Source of the DNA: Lindgomyces ingoldianus
Taxonomy: Eukaryota > Ascomycota > Dothideomycetes > Pleosporales > Lindgomycetaceae
DNA length: 64,000 nt
Assembly: GCF_010093535.1 (NCBI RefSeq)
Contig: NW_022985171.1
Span: 960,516 to 1,024,515 of the forward strand
Direction of reading: 5' to 3'
The notes under the pieces are model-generated. The model worked only from the letters and a program-made list of their open reading frames with translations, had not been told where the DNA came from and did not search any database. Made by a program: the position numbers and the translations under genes. This document shows, piece by piece, positions 13,791 to 26,453 of the stretch (positions within the stretch are counted from its first letter, which is position 1; the number at the start of each line of letters is the position of its first letter).

Positions 13791-15316
13791 CCTAGTACTA
13801 GCCCTAGTTGCATGGTCACGGGGTCGGGTCCTTTTTCATCCGAATCGTCGCGTGACCCTGCCGCTCTGGTTGTAATGAGGTAGGCGCCCCGCCTGCCAAG
13901 CCGATACTATTGTAACGGCGCAGGCAAGACAATGGGTCCGAATGCGGTGGGAATCCACTCAGAGGCATATGGGAGTGCGTGGGGACTCTGAACCTGGGAA
14001 TGCCATTGACACCTATAGGCCTAGTACGAAAGGATATCAGAAAACTACCGAGCTAGCTACGGGGGCGAGGTGCGACTAAATACATGAGGGAATAGGGGTA
14101 ACAGCAGGGGTCGGGGCCAGGTCGAGGTCGGGGCCGATACGAGGGCCTTCCGGAGGTTCCGGGCGACTCGAGATGGAACGATTCATGAGGATCGTTACAA
14201 CTATACGACTTTCCCCACTGTACCAAAAGGTACGCACGAGAATACTTAAGCTAAGTATTCTCGCATAGTATAATATATATATAGGTAATGCTAGGGTAAG
14301 CACTAGCACTAGCGGTTGTCTCTAGCCTAGCCTAAACCTCTATAAGCGAGAGAAGGCCACGTGGTTGACCGTGCCGACCTCGTTACATCCTGTAGTGAAG
14401 AATAACTACAACCTTCCACACTGTGGTGGGAGGTTGAGACTATATACCTGGGAGTGGTTGCAAGCTAAGACCTGCGACCACTGCGACTATTTGCTCACCT
14501 GAGCCTATGTACATGCGCTATACCTGTTCTGAAGCACCACGTGATGTGACTTCTGCGGGCCGTGCCCTCACCAGATTCGGTCCGTCCTTCCTCCGTGGGG
14601 TTGGAGACCCGTATGTTCCTCTGGCCCACCAGTGGTCGTAACATAGACTATACATACATATGTATATGCAAAAAATTTCATAGAGATATACTAAGCTCCG
14701 CTTAACAAATAACTAACAGTTCTAACTTATTAGTGTAATGATTAAGGGTAACTATTAGCATATCTCTCTGTCTCCAAGTTTCTGCGGCACAGCCACTACA
14801 TAGATTGCTAAGACTCTTATATAGATCTAGCCTCCTCTCTACAAGAAAAGAGAGCGTAGTTAACCTACTATTTAATATACAATCTGTTCTGGAACTTACT
14901 TTTACACTTAACTAGTATCTTATCTTGTGTTCATCAGTAGTTTACTACCACCCTTCATTCCTGTCTATCGTCTACGACGTATCTCATCTCCAACATCCGT
15001 CTGCACCAGAGAGTGACTCTACAGCCTCCTCTATATACCGCATAACAGAAAGCGTTTAAGTTTAAGATGGTAATAGCTAAGGTATAGTAAAAGAAGTCTA
15101 AGAAGTAGATAAAGAAATTAGAAGGAAAGGAAAGCGAGCGTAGGGTGAAGGGGTTAATGCAGAGAGAAGAATAAAACCCAGTCTATTACATGCAAGCATG
15201 GACACGCTATGCTACAATCCCATCCCATTCCCCCTAATCCCATCGCGCCAAACCTTGTTGACCTCCTAATGCCGAAATACTCAATATAGCAATCAGCCTC
15301 CTAACCCAGGCTTCCT
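13791..15316. other. GC-normal strip at the edge of the AT-rich block; probable LTR/promoter remains
   Basis: No gene is visible. Two palindrome-plus-TATA modules occur: one at 14219-14283 (GTACC-AAAA-GGTAC, then an 11-bp perfect stem GAGAATACTTA/TAAGTATTCTC, then ATAATATATATA), and one around 14407-14450 (AACCTTCCACAC/TGTGGTGGGAGGTT, then ACTATATACCTGG). The layout is like that of the two short LTR-like repeats, so this may be the LTR and leader of a related retroelement that escaped RIP. The last 300 bp before 15317 is the 3' flank of SPF1. Confidence 0.4.
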
Positions 15317-18300
15317 CTATCCTCTCGCCCCCACCGCCTGCGCCTTCTTCTCTTCCTCCTCATTCCTCTTCTTCTGCGCTTCTTCTTCCTCTTCTTTCTT
15401 CCTCGCAGCCTCTCTCTCCAACTGATCTGCCCTTCTAATCGCAATATCCTTCGGTTTATAGTCACTAAACGCCCATTTTAACCCTTTCTCCACCACCCAA
15501 CAGCCCACATAATCCACAATCATAACTGTGGTAAGTGTAATTTTAAACTTACTCGAAAACGGTACTAACCTCAACTTCTCATTAATCGCGGGAATGAATT
15601 CTGTTGCGCAAGAGAACGCGACGCCGGAGACGAGTACGAGACCCCAGTACATTCCTCGGTTTTCGCGAATAGATTCGCGGAACGGCCGACCTTGGTAGTT
15701 GATGCTGAAGGTGGAGATCTGTTGGATCAGTTGTAAAAGGTAGATGGCGGAGTTGAGGAGCGAGGGTTCGAAGTCCTTTTCCAGGTCAATGTTGTCTTCT
15801 TTGGGAGCAATGCGTTGGACGAATTGGGAGATGTAGATTAGAGTGGCGATATGGATAGCGAATTGGCCGAGGACGGACCCGATGATGTAGAAGTTGAAGA
15901 TATTGTGTTGGGGCCGTTCTTTGGAGAGTTGTTCGACGGGCTGCGATTATATTAGAATAAGCCACAAGGTAGACGAGGGAGGAGGAACATACCTTTGCAC
16001 GGGATATGGACAAAAAGCAAACACTCATCATCATGCCCGAAATTGTCACCTGTCCATCACCAAACTTAATACCGTCGAGGTACAAAACACTCAAGCTGTA
16101 CGCCGAGATCAAGCAATTTAATGCCAGGATCTTGTACATCTGGATGGTAGCCACGAGGGTGCATCGTCCTTGTCGAATGATGTTTGGAATAGCGATCACA
16201 TTCGCCAACTTGGATGTAAAGGGAGCAGCAACCGATGCGTCACCTAATTTGATCGTTGGAGGCTCATTATCAAGGTCAGATAACTCTGATTCCAGCATCT
16301 TTTGGCTCAAGGAATCAGCCAGGCCAGCAGCAGCTTGTTGTGCCGTTTTAGGCTTGGTCGGCTGCTTCGCGGCGGTCCCATTTGAAGCGTTATCAGTTCC
16401 ATTAGCAGCGGGAGGCGCGATGCCCTTCTTTTCGGCCTGCGCCAACATCGCCTTCTCATAGTGTGGATTTCCGGGACCGGGAGGGTAGAGATGAGCAATC
16501 ATGACAGGGACTGGGGGAGCCGGTTGATTGAACCTAGCCATCAACTGGCATTGTTTCTCATAGACTTCTTTCATCTTGGTGTTTCGGAAATGTTCTCCGA
16601 TCTTCTCGAGGTCGTCACGGGTACCATTGAGAAGTGCAACGCCGATATGTGCTTGCTTAAGAGCACCGACGTCGTTGGTGCCGTCTCCGCACATGAGGGT
16701 CGTGTAACCACAGTCCTTAAGGCCGAGAAGGATATCCTCTTTCTGCTTTGGAGAAACACGAGCGTAGACCCAGGTGTATCGGAGAAGTTGGTTCCACCCT
16801 TGCTGGTCCTTGAATTTAGTGAGCGCGTAGCCGGTAACGCAGATATCCTTCGTCTTCAGAACCTCTGCATCTAATGCCTTGGTTGGATCCACAGGAATGC
16901 TGACTTTGTCATCAACGCTACGCCAGACCAGCTTCTCGCCGGAATCATCATGTTCGGGGGCGTCAAGGATAAGACAGTCTCGGTCCACAATCTCCACTTG
17001 TCGGGCTACATGGACGGCCGTCAAGGGATTGTCTCCTGTGATCATAACAACACGATGGCTAGACTCATTTAACATGCGAACAGCCTGAACAGCATCATCC
17101 TTAAGTGGGCATTGGAGAACCAGGAAACCGGCGAAATGCAAATCGCATTCTACAGCCTCTCGCTTGAGGTCGTTGATGCGATGCATTCCAAGCTCGGAGT
17201 CATGGGCAAGGTATTTGTAGGCAAGGGCAAGCACACGGCCACCGTTTCGAGTGAAGTACTTGAATGTCTCCTCGTAGTTTGCTGGGGTATCGACAAGCAT
17301 CGTCCGGATAGTCTCAGGGGCACCTTTGACACCCACGAAGGTGCTCTTGATCTTTCGCCTGGCCTTCTTGTCTGTAACCAATACCGTAGCAATAGAGCTT
17401 TGGCGCTTAAGGGCGGATGAGAATTGGAATCGTCGTCGGATCTGAACAAGGTCCGCATGTGATTTTGGCGAGCCTTGCTTGGGTGTAAGGGTGTCATGCG
17501 CGCCAAGAGTCCAACCAAGAGAAGTAATCGTGGCCTTCTCCATAGGCTCACCGACTACCTCTCCTTCGTCTAGCTTGACTAGTGCATGAGCTGTAGCAAG
17601 GACCAGTGTAGTTTCTGTTCCGACGTCAGCAACAGCGGTGACCTCGGTATGTGCCCCATCCGGTCCTGTCTTGGCCCCAGTCTTAGCAAGGGTAAGTCCA
17701 GCAATGCCGTCAACTACCAAATCCTCGCCAGTCAACGTGCCAGTCTTGTCAAAACAGGCAACGTCGACACGTCCCGCAAACGGGATTCGGAATGGTTCAG
17801 TGCAAAAGATGGCGTATCGGCTAAGCGCGGCAAGACTAGTGTTGACAGCCAAGCTGAGCTCCATAGGAAGTTCCGGGGGCACGACGCTAGTAATAATCAA
17901 GACACAATCCAACATGAGCTTCGATCGCTTTCGGTCCCTCGCAACGCCCTCCTGCCAGACATACCACGAAGCAGCAATGGCGAAGATGAGAAGGAAGAGG
18001 ATGAAGAGCAACGCTTCGACGTTGTTGGCGGAGACTCGCTCTGTAGAGTAGATCATAGTCCTCACGAGGCTGCCTTGGCTGGTCTCAAACCCTGTCTTGA
18101 TTACGACGGCGACAGCGCCTTTATCCGGGGGAGGGGGGAGTCCAGAGGGTAATCTGGCGACTGCATCGACGTCGTCCTCGGTAGAAGTGCCATGGGTGAC
18201 CTGGAGAACCTTGGTTCCGCCGAAAAGGAAAGCGTGTTTGTCCAATGCCTCGGGCTCAATCTGCGCGTCGCCTGGTCTTAGCTGAATCGAGTCCTTGAGC

Positions 18301-19250
18301 ACGGGCGTGCTCTCTCCGGACAACATGGCCTCATTTACAATCGCAGAGCCCTCAATCAAGAGCATGTCACATGCGACACCAGAGTCCTCCTTCGTCCGGC
18401 CCACGCTGACAACATCCCCAGGCAAGAGCTTGTCGCTCTGTATCTCCTGCCACTTCTTCTGCCTGTATACTAGCAAATGGTAGGGTTTGATGCTCATTCC
18501 GCGGAACTCGTTCAGGGTCCTCTGTCTCTGCCAAACGACAGTGCTCTCAAATGCGACCAACATGAAGAGGGTAAAGAGCGAGTAGTACCAGTAATCATCC
18601 AGCATCCACAAGCCCACGCAGAAGACCTGAAACACAAAGAACGGGGCGACCGCATGCTCCTTGAACAGCTCTGTGAACGTCGGCACCGGAATATCAAAGC
18701 TGTTATCCCCATAGTGTTGCTGGAGTCTCTCGATTTCGGAGGGGCTCGTGAGACCCTTGGTCTGTTGGAAGACGTTGAGCTTGGGCGCGGGTTCTGCGTC
18801 GATGGCGTACGACAGGGGAGCGAAGGACTTCTCGTCTGGGTTATAGAGGAAGCGGCGCTTCTGGAAGAGGAAAGAGATGTTGTGCTTTCCGCCAACGTTG
18901 TCGCGCTTCAGGGGACATATCTCGGCGGATCCGGCGTTCGCCACGGGGATGACCTTGATGAGTTGCGCGGTGCGCACATCGCGTGCTGCCGTTGACGTGA
19001 AGAGACTCTTAAGATTAACGTTCCAATGGGTAGTCAGCCAGATCAGCGCCTGTACTGTGACGATACCTCCGACCCAGACGAATGTCCATTCTTCCGACTG
19101 GATGTGCTTCTCGTATCGTTGAGGTGAGAGGTAGAAGGAGAGGAAGGCGGGCCAGATGATTAAGAACGGCCAGACATACGTGTGCAGCTGCAGGGGGAGA
19201 GGGTTATGCAAGCTCGAGGACTTGATCTGGGGGTTGTCAACGAGCGGCAT
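15317..19250 (-). CDS. SPF1: P5A-type ATPase Spf1 (ER cation-transporting-family ATPase)
   Basis: Predicted exons are 19250-15993 and 15940-15317, with one 52-bp phase-0 intron (GTATGT...CGCAG), giving 1293 aa, close to the usual 1200-1300 for the family. Visible motifs are the P5A hallmark PPELPMELSLAVN before the phosphorylation loop, the catalytic DKTGT with Asp at about residue 501, the actuator LSGEST, and GDGTNDVGAL in the P domain. Hydrophobic segments lie at both ends, and a Glu/Lys-rich coiled tail closes the protein. Spf1 works in the ER membrane; known roles are removal of mistargeted tail-anchored proteins and ER ion and sterol homeostasis. I chose the ATG at 19250 because the family begins with MxPLVDN-like residues and it has a CACC context; 40 codons of open frame upstream look non-coding. 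Confidence 0.95.
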
Positions 19251-19537
19251 GGTGGTGAGTGCCCAGGTACTGTTTACTGTCGACGTTCTGGACACCGACT
19301 CCGTGTAGACAATAAATGTGGCCATGGGGGCTGATTCCGCCCGAGGTTTGTCCGATGCTTGGCACCCCACGCTGCAGTAGCCTCATACAGACTAGCTTCA
19401 TCATCGCAGAGTGAATGTACTAATGGCGAAACAGAAATGAACGAAGACACTTGTTTACTTTCAGCACCAAGTGCGGTTTCGGCGTCACTCTCGTGTTCTC
19501 TGATGTGCCCCTCACTTGATGACTAATATCTTATCCA
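19251..19537. promoter_or_regulatory. SPF1 upstream region
   Basis: This 287-bp gap holds the promoter of SPF1 (minus strand) and the 3' flank of the next minus-strand gene. I see no clear TATA box or named binding site. Confidence 0.3.
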
Positions 19538-21656
19538 TCAAATGTACCATCCATCTACTTTCCATCTTCCCCTCACATACTCCACTGGAAGCGACGATGG
19601 CGTCCCCTCTGGTAATGTAGGTTGCAGGCTTGCAAACTCACTTGGTTCTCTATCTCTCGCCAGATTTGTATTAACTCTCCCAACGTCGCCCAGGTACTCC
19701 GTCACTTCTTCCCATATGCTCCTAAGCACGTTGCCAAAGAAGATGTCCGTCCAGGCGACCCGTTGTACTGATCTTTGGAGTTCCTGCTCCCCATGAATAC
19801 CAAGCTCTTCTACTACTTCACCTACCCTTCCAATCCACCACCTCCGTCCTCCCCACGTAGGTGCCAGGGTGGTGGCAACAACCACTACCCATACAAGGAT
19901 ATTGAGGTTCTTCTCCTTCCTCCAGACCTCTAGCATCGAAATATTGGGTCGATCTATAGCTACACGCACCCTTTCTAGAAGTATGCTAAATATCTTCGCT
20001 TTGGGAGGGATTTCGCGAAGCGAGGCGTAGATGAAGATCTGAACAGTGGCCAGAACAGCCTCCACGACACTCGCACCATTCGCCGTCGCCGCCCTTTTCT
20101 CATAGTCTTCCATCACCTCCACTTCCGGCTCGAGATCAAAGTCAAGGAAGTCTCGCGAGTAATCAGGCACCGAAAGTATGGTGTATTCGGTTTCGTAAAG
20201 AAGGTTGCTTAGCGTAATCCGATGGACCTTCGGTAGCCAATGATCGGTAGCTGCTAGTGCGAGGCGATGCAAGCGGTAGAAAATGTTGAAGCAGTCAATA
20301 GATGCCACTGAGAGCTGAAGAAGCGAGGTTGGCGATGTGAACGCAGCTTCTTCAAGCAATCCATCTGGCAGTGCCGGTGTGTCGGGATGGAGGCGGATCA
20401 GAGGGAAGGATGGCGCGTGGTGGAACGCGGTTGCGGAGTGAAAGTCGACCCTAATAACGGATTCAGTGATTATAGATACTTCGAGGTCTAAGGTAGATGT
20501 ACCATATAATGCCTCTCACAAGACCGTCGTTATGCCCGAAGGCAAACAGACCACCCCTAGCATTAACAATGCGTTTTAGTGCCTGAATGTGCAATTGAGC
20601 TGCTTCATAGGCACCTAGAAGATTCTGCGTAGTGAGAGATGTGAGCGATTAATCTCACCCGCCTAAAAAAAAACAGACGGACTAACCTCAAAGCTCGCAA
20701 GAGTTAGGACAGTGCCAACCAATTCATCAGACATTCGACCCCTTGGGCAGTCAATCTTTGAATTGATGTGTTTAATAGCTTCATTCTTGTGCCTCAATTT
20801 GTCAACAGCTAGATCACTCATCCCTCGTACCAAAATGCCGTACACGGCCCAGGTTGCTAAAGTAGCATGAAGCAACCCCGCGTCATTCGATATAAAAGGC
20901 CACCAAGTGTTGCGGGCGTTAATAGCGATAGCATTTGCACGAGATCCGCTCTTATCTAGAAGCCGTCAGTTGCTAATGGGAGTGTAACAGTGCAGGAAAA
21001 GGACAGAACTGTAATTTTGGAACGGTGGTGGGCGGGAGTAACCTACACAATTTGAAGAGCATATCAAGGTGGGCAGTTCCCGGAACTGGTAGAACATCGA
21101 ACGGATCGAACCGATTTGAATTAGGATTGGCTTTCAACAGTAATCGGGGCTTTTCTTTAGAGACCTCTCCTCTTCCATTCTCCTTAGGTGATGCTTTCCG
21201 GCTGCCTGTACGGCTCCTCACCGATTGGTCAGACGCTTCGGTCATGTCAGGTGTGCCAGAGAGCTTCCTTGTCGATTTTAGGCGTTTATCTTTATTTTCA
21301 CCTACAACTTTATTCTTCTTGTGCTCAGAATTCTTACCCTTTGCATTTGAACCGGATCCCGTTGGCGTTTGTCCTGCTTTCGATAACCTGAACCTAGACT
21401 GCAGTTGAGTCTTCGCCTGGACCGTTGACGCTGAGTTGTACTCCGATGAGTTATTTGCCGGGGTAGATGACTTAGCCTCAAAGAAATGACGCATAACAAG
21501 GCGGCGAATAAGTCCCCTAGAAGCGCCATCTGGTTGGTGAGATTCGTCCGTCGTCACGAAGAATTCGTACTCCCGCTCCATGGTAGGCGTCTGATATGGT
21601 GATAGAATTGGTAGAGGAGTTTGGGATGTCTTCCGTGGAGTCTTCGAGGGCGACAT
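19538..21656 (-). CDS. Fungal-specific transcription factor domain protein without zinc cluster
   Basis: Predicted exons are 21656-21047, 20955-20687, 20624-20503 and 20450-19538, giving 637 aa. The introns are 91, 62 and 52 bp with donors GTAGGT, GTTAGT and GTACAT, and all junctions keep frame. The N-terminus has REYEFFVTTDES and LIRRLVMRHFFE, typical of a fungal group that begins with an RxxVMRx segment instead of a Zn2Cys6 cluster. A basic Ser/Lys-rich linker follows (about residues 65-175), then DPFDVLPV and a long helical region resembling Pfam PF11951 (fungal transcription factor domain 2). No Cys6 cluster is visible, so direct DNA binding is doubtful. The target is unknown. It lies tail-to-head behind SPF1 on the same strand, which is likely chance. 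Confidence 0.8.
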
Positions 21657-22720
21657 ATTGAATACTGTGTCACTGCCGTCTTTTCGGTGATGAAATCTTA
21701 TATCGTCGTTGAATTAACGATAGAGGTGACACCGTCAGCAGATGAGTAACTCCGTATCACATTGCCACCAGCCTCATAAATCTCGATCACAAACAGAAAG
21801 GAATGTTCAAAATCTGATAAATGCACGGAATCGAAGAGGGGTAGGTAACAGGGTGGTATTTCGTGGCTTGAGATGTTAGCTAATCAGCTTTCTGATTACT
21901 ACGCCTAAGAGAAGCGTCTCAGGTTTGGAGAGAAATGTGATTGGGCTCGGCATGGCAAAGGCGCATGCTCATGCCGGAAAATGCACATTGTGCTTTACCG
22001 AGCGTTGCAAGTCAAACTTGTAAATACCGACTTACCGGTGTCGGGTCGGAGCGCAACGTCCGCTAGACAATGCAAGATATTCCGTCCGCAGAAGGATCTT
22101 CGCTGTCACTCAATGGCCAGCGAAAAGTTTACCTCCGCGGAACTGTGACCATGACATAGATATCAAGCTGCGCCAAGGCCATAAAACGGTAAAGACTGAT
22201 GCGCCCGATCAAGGGCCGGGAAGAGTGATTCTCACACAAAGACTGGAAGCGAACATAGAGAGCGGAGGCAAAAGGAAACCCTGAAGATATGGTGTTGAGG
22301 GGTTGTCTTGCTCTGTACCCATGGTTGGCCAAGGAAAAGCGTGCTCGTGATAGTGGGTCGCCTTACACTGCCTAGCCTAGCCTGCTTAGGGCCTTGATAA
22401 ACTAAAGTTGAAGTGAGGTCTGCTTGCGTACTCGGGAAGAGCTAGTAGTACTTTAGCTTCGAACTGTAACAATTTGCAATTTTCGTGGATCATAAAGGTA
22501 TAAAGGGCAAGGTTTGGAGTGAGAAGGAAGAGAGGAACGAGCTTAACTCCCCTCATGAGTCAATAAATCACGTGAAAACGTGTGTTGGAACGATTCGTCC
22601 ACGAATCCAGAGCTCGGGATATCTATTGGTCTAGACTTGAAACCCATTTCCATCAAGATAAAATATACAGCCATATAAACGCCATACAGTCCTGCCTTCG
22701 CCACTAAGAACGTTACGGCA
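21657..22720. other. Intergenic region, no gene seen
   Basis: This holds the promoter side of the transcription-factor-domain gene and the 3' flank of GLN4. A 67-codon open frame on the minus strand (22129-22332) has no family signal and I do not call it. Confidence 0.5.
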
Positions 22721-24733
22721 CTACTTCGCCTTATCCTCTCTCAGGCTCACTATCTGGTTCAGCACAATTTTGTCATCAGTCGAATCGACGACATCCACAC
22801 AGAAATACGCTACACGCAACGCCTGGAAGCGAACCAAGTCATCTGAGGAGCCCTTGGGGTGTAGGGAGTGGTCTTTGAGGAGATCTTTAAGACCCTTCTC
22901 AATCACTGCGTTCGGGAATATCACCTCGGAATCGGGATTGAGGTCATCGGCCCAGCCTCCATTCTTCCAATCCAGCGTATTAGGCGAATCAGTCTTGAAG
23001 AGTGAGTGGTACTGGCGCGCTGTGACAGGAATGGCGGTGGAGACGTCAACCCAGTGAATATATGTTTTTGCCTTCTCCTCTGGTGGAGCTCTGATGGCTT
23101 TAATCTCGATAATCTTGCCGTTCTCATCCTTCAAGAATGAAGTAGCACGGATTGGGAAAGGGACGTTATACAAACCCACTGGCTTATTCGGGGCCAAGCG
23201 GAAGTATTCAGGGCTGTCCTCTTCTCTAAAATCGCTGCGGTCGATGTAGACTTCTTTACCGAGATGGACTACGCGCTCTCCTGGAATAGAACCCTTGGGG
23301 TCATACGGCACGGTAAGGTCTAGCTCGTCTTTGGCCGTCATGTCTTCAATGACAACTTTGACAGGGTCCAGTACTAGCATTTGGCGAGGGACAGTTCGCT
23401 CAAGGTGTTTCCGAATCGAAGATTCAAGGCGCGGAGTCTGGATTTCTGTGAGCGCATCCGTGACACCGAGCTCCTCGACAAACTTGCGGAGCGCTTGAGC
23501 CGGAATGCCACGACGACGGAGAGCCACCAGAGTGTATAGGCGAGGGTCATCCCACCCACGAACACTGGGCATTATGACTTTCTTATCAACGTCACCCTCC
23601 GCCGTTTTCTTTTCCACCGTGGTGCCTTCCACGAGCATTTGAATGCGACGCTTGGAGAGAATGGTGCCATTGACATTGAGACGGCCATACCTAGATATTG
23701 TTTAGCAAATGGTCAGGGCGGACGCAAGGATGTACACACTCCCGCTGCATTGGGCCTTTCTCCTCGGACTTTGGAGTCTTCATATCTAACTGCTCCAACA
23801 ACCAATCGTATGACACCCTAGATTGCTGGAACTCTGTAGTACACATAGAGTGCGAGATTTCTTCGAATGCATCACATAAGCAGTGAGTGAAGTCATACGT
23901 TGGGTAGATTCTCCACTTGTCGCCAGTCCGGTGGTGGTGGTTCTTCTCGACCACTCGATATGCCGGCAAATCCCACATCTGCGGGTTGCCCTCGTTGGGA
24001 TCTGTCAAGCTCTGTTTCATGCGTAGATATGCCTCTCCCGGTTTGTACTTGCCGTCCCGCATAGCTCGGAACTCGGCAATGGATTCGTCGATGGGTCGCG
24101 TACGGTGCTCACATGCATAGCGAGGGCCTCGATTGTCTGGTCCACCACGTTGACGGTTGACTTCTTCCCCTACATAGTGTGTTAGGAAGTGCGCATGAGA
24201 AGGTGCAATGACTTACTAGAACAATGGCAAACGTAAGCGCCATCCTTTCGAATAAGCTTCTCGGCCAACTCATAAAGACGGTCGAAATGATCACTGCTGT
24301 AAGTCACCTGGTATGGCTCAAAGCCTAGCCACTTGATGACGTCGAGTATGCTTGTGAAATATATCTCCTCCTCCTTGGCCGGGTTCGTGTCGTCATACCT
24401 CAAGAAGCAAACGCCCTTGTGGTATTTGGCGAAGCCGAAGTTGACAGCGATAGCCTTACAGTGGCCGATGTGCAGGAAGCCATTGGGCTCGGGGGGAAAC
24501 CGCGATCGAACTTCCTTAACGGGCTTTTCCTCGTAGACGCGCTTTAGCCAGCCTTCAGAGAACACACTGGCCGGCTCGGAGCTTGCTGGTGTTGATGTGC
24601 CGCTTTCCTTGGGACGGATAGCATACTCGGCTTTCTTCGCGGCCTTCTCTGCCTTCTTCTTCGCTTTTTCGAGGGCACGCTTCGATGGTCCTTTATCCTC
24701 GGACGGGGTGTCCGATTTGGGTGTGTCAGCCAT
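22721..24733 (-). CDS. GLN4: Glutaminyl-tRNA synthetase, cytosolic
   Basis: Predicted exons are 24733-24217, 24169-23740 and 23690-22721 (introns of 47 and 49 bp; donors GTAAGT and GTGTGT), giving 638 aa. It charges tRNA-Gln with glutamine in the cytosol. A Lys/Ala-rich N-terminal helix (residues 15-40) is followed by the class I synthetase core: [14 protein letters not shown] with the HIGH signature at 88-91, RYDDTNP, and the KMSKS-type loop ILSKRR at about 326-331. The C-terminal half matches the anticodon-binding beta-barrels (KPVGLYN, IHWVD). It lacks the long N-terminal domain of the yeast enzyme, as usual for filamentous fungi. Both introns restore conserved reading (VCHCS-REEVN; MQRE-YGRLN). 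Confidence 0.96.
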
Positions 24734-26453
24734 GTTGATTGTGAGTTACGGTGCTAGAGGGCTGGTCGCGAGAGGAATTTAGAGTGGTTATTTCATCGGA
24801 TTGACTCATGCACGCCTCCTCGCGTTTCACCCCGCGCCATAGCCACATTCACCAGCCACACCGGACTTTCCTCATTCCGAAACCAGATGTAGCTTTCACA
24901 CCCGTTTCCCACCACCAATGCATCATCCACAGTTTCACCTACTCTCAAGCTGTGTTTCATTTCGCTTTCACTTCATATTCGTATTATTCATTCTCCTTCC
25001 CAGGACGAGGCCTCAACCTGTTTGACCATGTTGAGATGGCGTTCTGGAACAGTGCTGCATCTTGGTAGGTATCCAACTAAGGGAGGTTTCCGCATTCACA
25101 TAGTGTCTCACCACTACATCAAAGGCTCCTCAATATCTGAATTTTGAGATAGGCGCGATGTCAACTAGATTTAGGTAATTTGGGCAAAGCTCAGCGAAAG
25201 ACTAAGTATGCCATTTTTAAATGACCTGTTTCTCTTCCAGAGCAGAGGACGGTATCTGTAAGGGTTTGTGCACGATGTGCGCGGGGGCATCCGGAAGTTT
25301 TCCCACTTTTCTATTCTTATGATGCTGAAGGTGGGGAAGGAAGGTCAAAGATTGAAGCGGTTGAAGTCGACGCTCGACTTTTGGAACATCTCCGAGTGGA
25401 GCCTAACCTACTACCGTCTCTTGAATGCCGAGGCAATATTGGAAGAGTCTACTTTGAGACAAACACTTTGAAAGACCTTAGAATATTCCAGACTTTCACA
25501 ATCGGTCAAAGACGTAATTATTGAAAAGTAGCAGCAGGTCGCAAGATTATGTGAAAAACCAGACGGAGATCTGGAAATAGAGTACTAACGTTAGAAAGGA
25601 TTAATTAAGGGCGCAGGGTTCCAAAAAGGGTGACACAATCTTTAGGACAAGGATAGAATGTTGGGCAAATCTATCACGTACAGTTAGATGGACGAGTTAG
25701 TGGTCTCCGAGGTCCCGATCTCGATCAACGTAAACAACAAACATCTTCTAGTAATCTTCTCCGCGCCTCCCATAACTGCTTACTTCTCATTTAAAGCTTT
25801 CTACATTAGATTCTAGTTAGCTGTTCTCGTTCATGTATACGCATAGCAAACTAGTATTGTAAGGCTAATATTTATATAAAACTCTCTACGCACATCCCCA
25901 ATAAATTTAAGCCGAAGTAAGATAGTAAATTAATCTGCCGAACACCTCATATTCAGTGCCCAAGTGCTTTTATTTAGTTTCCCCTTTCGAATCCTCTTTT
26001 TTCACGTAGTTACTCCTTTCACCCATGCGTAAATATCTTGACACTAGCTCACTTTGCCTAAGAAGCTCGTATTAGCATCTTTTCTCTCATTTGCTGAGAT
26101 TCTATACAAACCACACTATGCAAAAAGCAGACAACACAAAAAGTAAAGAAAAGAGCAAAAAATAGAATATGTACACGAAAACACATAGGGACGGAAAAAC
26201 TTCCGCTAAACTGCGAATGAACCCAGAGACCTTTTTGAGGAAGAGTAAGCATAGCCCATACTCGTAAAAGCATCCCCGCACCCACACTTCCGATCAGCCA
26301 TCCTCCTCCACCTTGCCAACGAGTCCACTAAGCAATGTTGACATGAGGAACTGGCCTACTATATATGTGACAGGTTTCGAAATTGTTGGTAAATTTGTAC
26401 ACCCAGCATTTGGGCTCGTGGAGATTTTTCTTTCACTTCCTACATATCTTGTA
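24734..26453. other. Intergenic region, no gene seen
   Basis: The first part is the GLN4 promoter. Open frames such as 24808-25068 (plus) and 26058-26287 (minus) show no family features, overlap each other in some places, and lack splice support. The stretch grows AT-richer toward the transposon at 26454. Confidence 0.5.

Noticed and set aside
13791..14300. Possible rRNA (28S end) because of GC-rich sequence next to an AT-rich block
   Set aside because: I could not match it to conserved large-subunit or 5S rRNA words; the hairpin-TATA layout fits LTR or promoter remains better.
15894..18995. Several long plus-strand open frames
   Set aside because: They are antisense shadows of SPF1, which is fully explained by conserved P5A ATPase motifs.
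24808..25068. 86-codon frame upstream of GLN4 on the opposite strand
   Set aside because: Low-complexity His/Ser/Tyr composition from a pyrimidine-rich promoter; no domain.
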